Notes: a model not told the origin generated them from the letters alone. Counted from the first letter of the stretch, positions 1 to 5,590 are shown. The stretch: 7,918 nt of DNA from JADJEI01 sp035328465 (GCA_035328465.1 DAOLIQ010000116.1:1-7918); one strand, 5' to 3'. Numbers and translations: made by a program.

Positions 1-19
1 GCAATGGGACACTGATCTT

Positions 20-46
20 TATGATTGGTTATGATTTTGTATGATT
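20..46. repeat. Three TATGATT units at exact 10-bp spacing
   Basis: TATGATT occurs at 20-26, 30-36 and 40-46, separated by GGT and TTG, so the period is 10 bp, about one helical turn. The preceding ACTGATCTT looks like a degenerate further unit. Similar ATGATT-rich intergenic arrays are, as I recall, dispersed in Bacteroidota/Chlorobi genomes; that family link is memory, not a search. Function is unknown. Confidence 0.5.
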
Positions 47-70
47 GATGAATTGTTTAATTGGTGGTTT

Positions 71-105
71 TAATTTTTCTTTATTCATTTTTAATTGTTA
101 ATTAA
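71..105 (-). repeat. 35-bp AT-rich dispersed repeat, copy 1
   Basis: The reverse complement of 71-105 matches 4294-4328 at 33 of 35 positions, with 25 consecutive identities (81-105 against 4294-4318). Both copies touch a terminator hairpin. In this copy the repeat lies downstream of the minus-strand terminator and overlaps it by one A. The sequence is nearly all A and T, but a 25-base exact match is much longer than chance would give in a window this size, even allowing for composition. It is probably a dispersed intergenic repeat. Confidence 0.65.
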
Positions 106-145
106 AAAGGCAGCCTCCGTTAGCTAACAGATATGGCTGCCTTTT
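105..145 (-). terminator. Rho-independent terminator of the cytochrome gene, possibly bidirectional
   Basis: A perfect 11-bp stem pairs 105-115 (AAAAGGCAGCC) with 135-145 (GGCTGCCTTTT). The GC core is flanked by an A run on one side and a T run on the other, so it could stop transcription in both directions. It lies 27 bp beyond the cytochrome stop codon on the minus strand. The 19-nt loop contains the perfect palindrome GTTAGCTAAC (119-128), which could form a smaller inner hairpin. Confidence 0.8.
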
Positions 146-171
146 ATGTTTGGAATAATTTATACTAAAAT

Positions 172-1977
172 TTATTTCAGATAAATCATCTTGTTTACCT
201 TTCTATAATTTTCTCCGCCGTTAACTGCAATTGCTTCAACGGTGTAATAGTATATTCCGGAAGGTAAACCGGATGCATCGAACTGAACTTGATATGTGCC
301 GGTCTCTTTTGATTCGTTTACCACCTCCCTTATATTTCTTCCAAGCTCATCAAAAATGGTCAGCTTTACTTTACCCTGAAAAGGAACAGAGTACTGAATT
401 GTTGTGGTTGGATTAAAAGGATTCGGATAGTTAGCCGTCTGATCAACAAAGGTAGGCGCCTCATCCAAACTGTTGTCATCTAACGCAAGCTCGCTGGTGA
501 GACTTGCTGATGTTTTGCTGTAGATTTTAATATCGCTATGCCAAACAGTTGAAGGATTTACTCCGACATTCAAAGTGTAGGTGTAACTGCCCATTGGTTT
601 GGCGGAAATATCTGCGTGCTTTACTCGTGAAAAAGTCTGTCCCGCATTCAGAGTGATATTTTTATTTAATATTTGTTTGGTTCTTCCGTTAGGGGATTTC
701 TGAGTTATCCAAATATCGTAAGTCTGTGCAGCGGATTCGTTATTTGTCGTGGAGTAATTGATATCAAATATTCCATTACCCGAGGTGGGTGTAAGCGTAA
801 GGCTTGCCGTAACGTTATTCGTTGCCATGATTCCGTGAGGTCCCGGTCCGCTTGGGGTAGTCTCGTGACAAACGGTACATTCTTTAAGTGTTCCCGCATA
901 TCCCTGCAAAGTTATGTTTTGTAAATTGTCGTTCGCCTGAATGGTGGGGAGAATTGCGTGCGGACTGCCGTGACAGGCAGAGCAGTTTAATCCGCCGTGA
1001 CCTTGAGACTCACGAAACAATTTGCCGGGTTCTTCAGCATAATTACTTCCATGACACAAAGGATTACCGCAGCTTGGTTCGTCAAGCCAGGGTCTTCTAC
1101 CGTTGCTTATTGATGAAGCAACTTCACCCATTGTTCCATGACAATTCTGACAGGTCATCGGGTTTACCGGATCTTTTCCCATTACATCTCTCAAGCACTG
1201 AGTGTTTTCGCCGGGGTGACATTTGTAGCAAGTGGATATTTCATTTTGTGGAAGCATGTTTTTATGCTTGTCGTGAATGACTTCAGAAAATATACCTGCT
1301 TCGGGATCGCCGGTTGTACCTAGTGCGTTATCTGCGTGGCAATTTGCACAAAGATTAGGACCGTTTTTATTAAAGCCCGGTTCATTTTCATGCTCATCAA
1401 GAATATCCTGCTGTGAACTGTGGCAGCCTGATGAAACGCAACCAATCTCATTACTTACTGGAATAACCACGTCTGTTGTGGCAAGTATCGTATTGCTTCC
1501 CACCGCCTTTGCCACAAGATGAATTAACTGGTATGGATTTTCAGTCAGAAGATTATCATCTGTGTAAGGCGTGATAGGAATTCCTGTAGCAACGAAGAAG
1601 TTTCCGCTTGGCAGGAGCGAGCCAGTCAATCCATTTCCGGTTAGTCCGATATTTAATGGAAGGGGAGTGGGAAGATTAAACAACTGCTGGGCGTAATCCC
1701 AGAAATTAGTTTTGCCAACTGAGTAGCTGTTTCCGGGAATTGAATACTCGATTGTATAACCCGTAGTAACCACTTGAGGATCGCCCGTAGGTGATTTCAA
1801 GATCAGTTGAGCGTGCATGTTATTGTATGGCGGTAGCACCGCTATTTTTGAAAAGTCTTTATTCGCACAATGCATTCCGAGGTCATTCCAACCAACAAGA
1901 ACATATTGCTGTGAATAAGTAGGAGAAATAAAAATGAAAAGAACAGAGAAAAGAGTAATACTAAATAAGTATTTCAT
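172..1977 (-). CDS. T9SS-exported seven-haem c-type cytochrome
   Basis: This 601-residue protein is probably an extracellular or surface electron carrier. Residues 1-22 form a Sec signal peptide ending before QQ. Next is a domain opening with WNDLGMHC (30-37), then a haem region (180-371), a beta-rich Ig-like stretch (about 388-487) and a C-terminal T9SS sorting domain (about 515-601) containing YPNPFNP and GIYYYTVEA. Seven haem-attachment candidates are visible. Five are CXXCH, with Cys at 210, 250, 276, 332 and 367; two are CX4CH, at 180-186 and 303-309. Other histidines (196, 235, 238, 327, 340, 381) could be distal ligands. Cys37 and Cys261 lie outside haem motifs. CX4CH haem sites are known in Desulfovibrio cytochrome c3; their use here is inferred. 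AGGAGG sits five bases before the ATG, fixing the start. The gene appears monocistronic. Electron-transfer partners are not in the window, so the physiological role is open. Confidence 0.88.
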   Translation of the reverse strand: MKYLFSITLFSVLFIFISPTYSQQYVLVGWNDLGMHCANKDFSKIAVLPPYNNMHAQLILKSPTGDPQVVTTGYTIEYSIPGNSYSVGKTNFWDYAQQLFNLPTPLPLNIGLTGNGLTGSLLPSGNFFVATGIPITPYTDDNLLTENPYQLIHLVAKAVGSNTILATTDVVIPVSNEIGCVSSGCHSSQQDILDEHENEPGFNKNGPNLCANCHADNALGTTGDPEAGIFSEVIHDKHKNMLPQNEISTCYKCHPGENTQCLRDVMGKDPVNPMTCQNCHGTMGEVASSISNGRRPWLDEPSCGNPLCHGSNYAEEPGKLFRESQGHGGLNCSACHGSPHAILPTIQANDNLQNITLQGYAGTLKECTVCHETTPSGPGPHGIMATNNVTASLTLTPTSGNGIFDINYSTTNNESAAQTYDIWITQKSPNGRTKQILNKNITLNAGQTFSRVKHADISAKPMGSYTYTLNVGVNPSTVWHSDIKIYSKTSASLTSELALDDNSLDEAPTFVDQTANYPNPFNPTTTIQYSVPFQGKVKLTIFDELGRNIREVVNESKETGTYQVQFDASGLPSGIYYYTVEAIAVNGGENYRKVNKMIYLK

Positions 1978-1982
1978 TTTAA

Positions 1983-1988
1983 CCTCCT
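1983..1988 (-). promoter_or_regulatory. Strong ribosome binding site of the cytochrome gene
   Basis: On the minus strand this reads AGGAGG, with five bases (TTAAA) before the ATG at 1975-1977. It is a near-perfect anti-16S match and decides the start codon. The second leader copy keeps the same site and spacing at 2551-2556. Confidence 0.85.
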
Positions 1989-1989
1989 A

Positions 1990-2042
1990 TAATCAACAAT
2001 CAAAGTTGATTAAAAGTTATATAATACCCCGCTTGAAGGGGG
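1990..2042 (-). promoter_or_regulatory. Two-hairpin 5' leader of the cytochrome gene
   Basis: Two stems lie upstream of the ribosome binding site. The one next to it pairs TAATCAAC (1990-1997) with GTTGATTA (2005-2012), 8 bp with a 7-nt loop. The farther one pairs CCCC (2027-2030) with GGGG (2039-2042). Both stems have counterparts in the second leader copy at 2559-2613, where sequences differ but pairing is mostly kept. This points to RNA structure near the translation start, possibly a cis-regulatory element. It does not match a riboswitch class I can name; a promoter further upstream is not firmly identified. Confidence 0.45.
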
Positions 2043-2351
2043 CTGAATTAGTTCGATATTTATTTAGTTGACGTTTAGCATCTTTAGGGACATTTCACCA
2101 AAATAAATTTTTTATTGCTTCTGTTTTGTGTAAAAAAGTGATTTTGATAAAAGCATTAGTTGGATTGATAAAAAAGTTTTGTGTGTAAATTGTTTTATGC
2201 GGGCGATTGTTTTGTTAAGCTAGTCAACTTTATAAGAATTCATTTTAACGATTTTGTAAGGTAAGAAAGTGCGGCTCATTTAGAACTAATTTTCATTTCA
2301 GAGTTTATTTAGACAAGAAAGAATAATCTAAACCACCAGCACAGCGCCCTT

Positions 2352-2384
2352 ATATTTTTTGCTTAGAAGGATAGCAAAAAATAT
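2352..2384. repeat. Perfect 12-bp inverted repeat hairpin
   Basis: ATATTTTTTGCT (2352-2363) is followed, after the 9-nt loop TAGAAGGAT, by its exact reverse complement (2373-2384). A second shorter pair, CAGCGC (2342-2347) and GCGCTG (2398-2403), encloses it and would make a larger cruciform or a two-part RNA stem of about 62 nt. It could be a terminator, a small mobile-element remnant or a REP-like unit. No gene ends beside it, so a terminator role would need a lost gene. Confidence 0.5.
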
Positions 2385-2452
2385 TTGCGATTTCCGAGCG
2401 CTGCGATGGTCAAAGTTTTATTCATATATTGTTTTCTTAAGAGATCACTTGT

Positions 2453-2545
2453 TTAATAAAACAAATTATCATGAACAAGCAAAAGTACAACATACGAGTA
2501 AAACAGCATGAAAAGTAACAAAAGAATACTGTATAAGTATTTCAT
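2453..2545 (-). pseudogene. Truncated 5' copy of the cytochrome gene start (30 codons)
   Basis: The frame begins MKYLYSILLLLF and stops after 30 codons at TAA (2453-2455). Its first residues match the cytochrome signal peptide (MKYLFSI), and it shares the cytochrome's AGGAGG ribosome binding site, TTAAA spacer and about 115 bp of upstream sequence. Beyond the hydrophobic segment I find no haem motifs and no convincing similarity to the cytochrome. The simplest reading is a paralogous exported-protein gene reduced to leader, start and signal sequence. The alternative is a functional small membrane peptide, since 24 of the 30 residues are hydrophobic or aromatic and the translation signals are intact. 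Confidence 0.5.
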
Positions 2546-2664
2546 TTTAACCTCCTAATAATCAGATCAAACGATCAGACTAAAAGTTATAAAATACCCC
2601 GTGGGCTCCGGGGCTGAATTAGTATTCATTTTATTTAGTTGCGGTTAATGCTGCAATGGGACAT
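2543..2664 (-). repeat. Second copy of the cytochrome promoter-leader block
   Basis: This block aligns with 1975-2093. The start codon and ribosome binding site are identical. Shared anchors further upstream are TAAAAGTTAT, the ATACCCC...GGGGCTGAATTAG hairpin, TATTTAGTTG and GGGACAT, spread over about 120 bp with small gaps. Here the GC stem pairs CCCCG (2597-2601) with CGGGG (2609-2613). The stem by the ribosome binding site pairs 2559-2568 with 2573-2582 at 8 of 10 positions. Both copies also have TTTG a few bases upstream of ATGTCCC on the minus strand, a possible -33 element, but neither shows a clean -7 site. Confidence 0.65.
2551..2556 (-). promoter_or_regulatory. Ribosome binding site of the truncated copy
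   Basis: AGGAGG on the minus strand, five bases before the ATG at 2543-2545, is identical in sequence and spacing to the cytochrome site at 1983-1988. Its retention means the 30-codon frame could still be translated. Confidence 0.65.
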
Positions 2665-2832
2665 CCCAAATAAGTAATTCCTAACAATAAGATTTTATCT
2701 GATAGTACATTAAAAATAGTTTTGATTGCACATGCTGATAGGACGGGGAAATAGATAGTTACTGTGCCAAAGTTACAGGTGGAAAATTTCCTGTAATAAA
2801 TTTTACTACACAACTTTCACAGAAATTACTCT

Positions 2833-2862
2833 TTTGCTTGGCAAAACAAGGTGATAGTTTCA
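2833..2862 (+). promoter_or_regulatory. Candidate Bacteroidota-type promoter of gdhA
   Basis: TTTG (2833-2836) is followed after 18 bp by TAGTTTCA (2855-2862), close to the TTTG-N19-TAnnTTTG consensus known in Bacteroidota, with mismatches in the last two bases. The predicted start point near 2869 gives a leader of about 60 nt. TTTTGC (2832-2837) and GCAAAA (2841-2846) form a small palindrome over the upstream element that could be an operator. Confidence 0.4.
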
Positions 2863-2874
2863 CATCAAAAATGG

Positions 2875-2897
2875 AAGCATTATTTAATCAAATGCTT
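2875..2897 (+). promoter_or_regulatory. Hairpin in the gdhA leader
   Basis: AAGCATT (2875-2881) pairs with AATGCTT (2891-2897) around a 9-nt loop, followed by TTTAATAAAT. If the candidate promoter is right, it lies at the very start of the gdhA transcript. It could be an operator palindrome, an RNA-stabilising 5' stem or chance in AT-rich DNA. No regulator can be named. Confidence 0.3.
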
Positions 2898-2920
2898 TTA
2901 ATAAATAACTGAAATAATCA

Positions 2921-2926
2921 AGGAGG
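2921..2926 (+). promoter_or_regulatory. Strong ribosome binding site of gdhA
   Basis: AGGAGG is followed by five bases (TATCT) and ATG at 2932. The perfect match supports this start and suggests high translation, as expected for a central nitrogen enzyme. Confidence 0.85.
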
Positions 2927-2931
2927 TATCT

Positions 2932-4293
2932 ATGTCCGATTACGTAAAAGATCTAATGGCAGAAGTAAAAGCCAAACATCCATCCGAGCCTGAATTCCAT
3001 CAAGCCGTGCAGGAAGTTGCCGATTCACTTTCACTTTGTTTAGAAAGGCACCCCGAGTACCGTGCTGCAAAAATTCTTGAAAGAATTATTGAACCGGAGC
3101 GAATAATAATTTTCCGCGTTCCCTGGGTTGATGATCAGGGGGAGGTTCAAATAAATATTGGTTACAGGATTGAAATGAACAGTGCAATCGGTCCTTACAA
3201 AGGCGGGCTGAGGTTTCACCCGTCAGTTAATCTTGGCATATTAAAGTTTCTTGCGTTCGAACAGGTATTCAAAAACAGTTTAACCACCTTGCCGATGGGC
3301 GGGGGCAAAGGCGGCTCTGATTTTGATCCGAAAGGGAAAAGCGACCTGAAGATAATGAGATTCTGTCAGGCATTTATGAGCGAACTATTCCGCCACATCG
3401 GTCCGGATACAGATGTACCGGCAGGCGACATTGGAGTAGGAGGAAGAGAGATTGGCTATTTATTCGGTCAGTATAAAAAATTGCGGAATGAATTTACCGG
3501 TGTGCTTACAGGCAAAGGTTTAAACTGGGGTGGTTCACTTATTCGCCCCGAAGCAACCGGTTACGGCTCTGTTTATTTCGCCGCTGAAATGTTAGCCACA
3601 AAAGGACAAACACTTGAAGGAAAAACTTGCCTTGTTTCCGGCAGCGGCAATGTAGCGCAATACACCGTTGAAAAACTTTTGCAGCTCGGTGCAAAGCCAG
3701 TTACGCTTTCCGATTCCAATGGATATATTTACGATGAGGAAGGCATCAACAAAGAAAAGCTTGCATTTGTAATGGAGATGAAAAATGTCCGTCGAGGCAG
3801 GATTAAAGAATACACAGACAAATATAAAAATGCTGTTTACACCGCGCTTGATCCGAATGCTCCATTCAATCCGTTATGGAATCATAAAGCTCACTGCGCA
3901 TTTCCGAGTGCTACGCAAAATGAAATCAATGCGAAGGATGCACAGAATCTTGTAAAGAACGGAGTAACGGTTGTCAGTGAAGGTTCAAACATGCCCACCA
4001 CCCCTGACGGAGTAAATATTTTCCTTGATTCTAAAATACTTTATGGTCCCGGCAAGGCTGCCAATGCAGGCGGTGTTGCAACATCAGGATTAGAGATGTC
4101 GCAGAACAGCATGCGTTATCCGTGGACAAGGGAAGAAGTTGATAACCGCTTAAGAATGATTATGCACAGCATACATCAAACTTGTGTTGATACAGCAGCC
4201 AGATTTGGAACCCCTGGTAATTATGTAAATGGCGCGAATATCGGCGGCTTCCTGAAAGTTGCTGATGCCATGATGGACCAGGGAGTGGTGTAA
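2932..4293 (+). CDS. gdhA: Glutamate dehydrogenase, probably NADP-dependent
   Basis: This cytoplasmic enzyme interconverts 2-oxoglutarate plus ammonia and glutamate, linking nitrogen assimilation to the TCA cycle. Its 453 residues match the usual length of the hexameric bacterial GdhA class (E. coli about 447) and are collinear with it. GPYKGGLRFH (87-96) holds substrate-binding Lys90. LPMGGGKGGSDFDPKG (120-135) holds the active-site Lys126. PAGDIGVGGREIG (163-175) holds catalytic Asp166. The nucleotide-binding fold starts at VSGSGNVAQY (235-244). SEGSNMPTT (349-357) and GKAANAGGVATSGLEM (374-389) are the conserved C-terminal blocks. The SDSNG stretch (260-264) after the second strand resembles the SDSSG of NADP-linked enzymes, so NADPH preference and a biosynthetic role are inferred. 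It seems monocistronic, with its own promoter candidate and a strong terminator. Nothing looks truncated. Confidence 0.97.
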   Translation: MSDYVKDLMAEVKAKHPSEPEFHQAVQEVADSLSLCLERHPEYRAAKILERIIEPERIIIFRVPWVDDQGEVQINIGYRIEMNSAIGPYKGGLRFHPSVNLGILKFLAFEQVFKNSLTTLPMGGGKGGSDFDPKGKSDLKIMRFCQAFMSELFRHIGPDTDVPAGDIGVGGREIGYLFGQYKKLRNEFTGVLTGKGLNWGGSLIRPEATGYGSVYFAAEMLATKGQTLEGKTCLVSGSGNVAQYTVEKLLQLGAKPVTLSDSNGYIYDEEGINKEKLAFVMEMKNVRRGRIKEYTDKYKNAVYTALDPNAPFNPLWNHKAHCAFPSATQNEINAKDAQNLVKNGVTVVSEGSNMPTTPDGVNIFLDSKILYGPGKAANAGGVATSGLEMSQNSMRYPWTREEVDNRLRMIMHSIHQTCVDTAARFGTPGNYVNGANIGGFLKVADAMMDQGVV

Positions 4294-4328
4294 TTAATTA
4301 ACAATTAAAAATGAATAATTAAAAATTA
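4294..4328 (+). repeat. 35-bp AT-rich dispersed repeat, copy 2
   Basis: It begins directly after the gdhA stop codon and runs into the terminator stem. It matches 71-105 in inverted orientation at 33 of 35 positions. It includes TTAATTAACAATT and AAAATGAATAA. It has no coding role, and its placement between stop codon and terminator puts it in the gdhA 3' untranslated RNA. Confidence 0.65.
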
Positions 4329-4353
4329 AGGCGGTCTTCGGATCGCCTTTTTT
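4328..4353 (+). terminator. Rho-independent terminator of gdhA
   Basis: A 9-bp stem pairs AAGGCGGTC (4328-4336) with GATCGCCTT (4341-4349), including one G-U pair. The loop is TTCG closed by C-G, the very stable UUCG tetraloop. A run of six T follows from 4348. It stands between convergent genes; the A-rich left flank reads as a T-rich tract on the minus strand, so it may also stop transcription from the right. Confidence 0.92.
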
Positions 4354-4361
4354 ATTGAGGG

Positions 4362-4889
4362 CTACTTTATTGCAATTCCTGTGGTGAAGTAAACTAGATT
4401 AAAACTATCCTTTGAAATAATTGGTGAATTAAAACCGATTTCAAATTCAATAAATAAGTCCTTGTTTAATGGAATCAGGTAGTTTGAATTAAATCCCCAG
4501 AATAAAAAAACAGCTTGATATTGAATCAGAGAGCCTCCCAGCCCGATATTACCGCTTAGAGTCATATATTTTATTAAGTTTAACTCGACTGCTGTTTTAG
4601 CATAAGGAATTAATAATAGCGGTTCGGGAATGAAATTAACACCACCCTCAAATCCTAACTCAATCTTTAAAGGTTTTGAAAAACTATTTAGTTTCGTAAT
4701 CCTACGAGAGATATTTATAAAATATTCATCTAAAATCGGTTCAGACTGCCCTTCGATAATTTTAACAAAACCGACAGATAGTTTATTTCTCGTCAGTGTG
4801 TTTAATTTATTATTATCAATAACTTCAAGATTTTGCTGTGAAAAGTTTTTACTGCAGAAAATCAAAATTACAAACAACATCAATCTCAT
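4362..4889 (-). CDS. Hypothetical exported, probably beta-rich envelope protein
   Basis: I do not recognise the family. From the ATG at 4889 the protein has 175 residues. It begins with a signal peptide (MRLMLFVILIFCSKNFS, then QQ), placing it in the periplasm or outer membrane. The Cys12 context (LIFC) is not a good lipobox. After a polar segment (about 20-70) come alternating hydrophobic and glycine-rich strands: KIELGFEGGVNF (75-86), a long hydrophobic stretch around 98-139, FIEFEIGFNSPII (146-158) and a terminal strand ending in TGIAIK. This looks like a small outer-membrane barrel or part of one. A TTG at 4905-4907 would add six residues but has no ribosome binding site, so I prefer the ATG. 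It lies 53 bp downstream of the 151-residue gene on the same strand, with no terminator between, so they are probably co-transcribed. Confidence 0.65.
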   Translation of the reverse strand: MRLMLFVILIFCSKNFSQQNLEVIDNNKLNTLTRNKLSVGFVKIIEGQSEPILDEYFINISRRITKLNSFSKPLKIELGFEGGVNFIPEPLLLIPYAKTAVELNLIKYMTLSGNIGLGGSLIQYQAVFLFWGFNSNYLIPLNKDLFIEFEIGFNSPIISKDSFNLVYFTTGIAIK

Positions 4890-4942
4890 AAAGTTATCTT
4901 TCTTCAATGTTATCGATTAAAAAAAAATGTAATTTATTTTTA

Positions 4943-5398
4943 TTAAGCCAGTGTAATGCTTATTCCCGGAATTAATCCGAGAGTAATATTCACTGTCTTT
5001 AATTTTATTTCACCTATTTTTATTGATTCGGAAAAGTCGCTTGCTTTAAAAAGACTTTTGAGAATCAATGAAGAAATTCTACTATCACCTGCTTTATCAA
5101 CCATTTGCTGCCTTTTATGATCGGGAATTGAATCAAGACATGTAAATCCAATGCTAATTACAGGGGGGAGTGCCAGACTGATTGTAATTCCGGTTAATTG
5201 ATATCCGGCTTCAGAAAAAAGTGAGGCGTGTGAATTTAAATTGTTAACAATCTCCTGCAGTTTCTCTTCCCCGCCGGATTTAAATTGTTCAATTATTTCA
5301 TTCTTCTCTTCATCCCATAAATTTCCTTTTAAGTCAGTAATTTTATTTTTTACTGCCGTAGCCGAGGCTTTAGCCTTTTCAAATATATTTTCTGCCAT
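4943..5398 (-). CDS. Hypothetical cytoplasmic protein with an internal repeat
   Basis: I do not recognise this 151-residue protein. It has no signal peptide. Residues 1-60 are charged and predicted helical (KAKASATAVKNKI, then DEEKNEIIEQFK). The rest contains two similar segments: YQLTGITISLALPPVISIGF (66-85) and IKLKTVNITLGLIPGISITL (131-150), sharing the pattern I-x-I-[ST]-L-x-L-x-P-x-I-S-I. Between them is a polar linker (DSIPDHKRQQMVDKAGDS, 89-106). The repeat suggests paired amphipathic beta strands, perhaps membrane- or partner-facing; that is inference. AGAAGG (5406-5411) precedes the ATG by seven bases. It is probably the first gene of a two-gene transcript with the exported protein at 4362-4889, and is divergent from cysS. 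Confidence 0.7.
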   Translation of the reverse strand: MAENIFEKAKASATAVKNKITDLKGNLWDEEKNEIIEQFKSGGEEKLQEIVNNLNSHASLFSEAGYQLTGITISLALPPVISIGFTCLDSIPDHKRQQMVDKAGDSRISSLILKSLFKASDFSESIKIGEIKLKTVNITLGLIPGISITLA

Positions 5399-5405
5399 TT
5401 TTATG

Positions 5406-5411
5406 CCTTCT
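5406..5411 (-). promoter_or_regulatory. Ribosome binding site of the 151-residue gene
   Basis: AGAAGG on the minus strand, seven bases before the ATG at 5396-5398. It is a moderate match at normal spacing and supports this start. Confidence 0.55.
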
Positions 5412-5429
5412 TTTATTTTAATCTTAATT

Positions 5430-5437
5430 CAAAATTA
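5430..5437 (-). promoter_or_regulatory. Candidate -7 element for the 151-residue gene
   Basis: On the minus strand this reads TAATTTTG, an exact match to the Bacteroidota -7 consensus TAnnTTTG. No TTTG is found at the usual upstream distance, so it is half a promoter at best. It would start a leader of roughly 25 nt. Confidence 0.3.
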
Positions 5438-5491
5438 CATATACTTTTTTATATGTTGAAAAAATATTACTCCTTCCTTTGTGAAACTTAG

Positions 5492-5560
5492 TGCCTTTGG
5501 GACTTAGTTGCAGAAAATTCCTGGTAGTAATTAAAGAATAGCCACCAAGGCTCCAAGGCA
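5492..5560. repeat. Imperfect inverted repeat of the TTAGTGCCTTTG type
   Basis: The arms 5492-5511 and 5541-5560 are reverse complements at 15 of 20 positions, around a 29-nt centre. Weaker similarity extends outwards to about 5475 and 5575. Each arm is made of CCTT/CTTAG-like subunits, as in TTAGTGCC, ACTTAGTTG and CACCAAGG. I recall similar CTTTGTG-CTTAGTGCC inverted elements scattered between genes in many bacterial genomes; that family assignment is memory, unsearched. It lies between two divergent genes and contains no open frame. Confidence 0.5.
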
Positions 5561-5590
5561 CAACGAAACACCAAAACTTATTGCTAAAAA

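Larger units (their letters stand above)
1..171. other. Intergenic region left of the cytochrome gene
   Basis: I see no gene in this stretch. It carries three short signals listed separately: a 10-bp-periodic TATGATT array, one copy of an AT-rich repeat, and a terminator hairpin. No reading frame entering from the left edge looks coding. It separates the minus-strand cytochrome gene from whatever lies further left. Confidence 0.7.
1978..2931. other. 954-bp intergenic region between cytochrome and gdhA
   Basis: No intact gene is visible. From left to right it holds the cytochrome leader (to about 2093), an AT-rich stretch of about 250 bp in which I recognise nothing, a hairpin (2352-2384), a 30-codon remnant with its own leader copy (2453-2664), and the gdhA promoter region (from about 2830). 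The length and the duplicated start region suggest that a second gene, similar to the cytochrome gene at its 5' end, once stood here and decayed or was deleted. Confidence 0.6.

Noticed and set aside
888..1280. 130-codon plus-strand frame
   Set aside because: It lies wholly antisense to the haem region of the cytochrome; its Cys and His content reflects the opposite-strand codons, and no start signal supports it.
1978..2330. Cyclic-dinucleotide (GEMM) riboswitch upstream of the cytochrome, as in Geobacter
   Set aside because: I could not find the conserved GEMM core bases or its tetraloop-receptor layout on the minus strand; the two-hairpin leader has a different arrangement.
2653..2663. GCAATGGGACA shared with positions 1-11
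   Set aside because: An 11-base match is expected by chance several times in a window this size, and flanking bases do not align.
2631..2813. 60-codon minus-strand frame in the cytochrome-gdhA gap
   Set aside because: It needs a TTG start without a ribosome binding site, has no recognisable domain, and its end overlaps the conserved promoter-leader block of the truncated copy.
4890..4907. TTG start adding six residues to the exported protein
   Set aside because: No ribosome binding site precedes it, and the ATG at 4887-4889 gives a better signal peptide.
4630..4920. 96-codon plus-strand frame
   Set aside because: It is antisense to the exported protein at 4362-4889, whose signal peptide and strand pattern make it the better choice.
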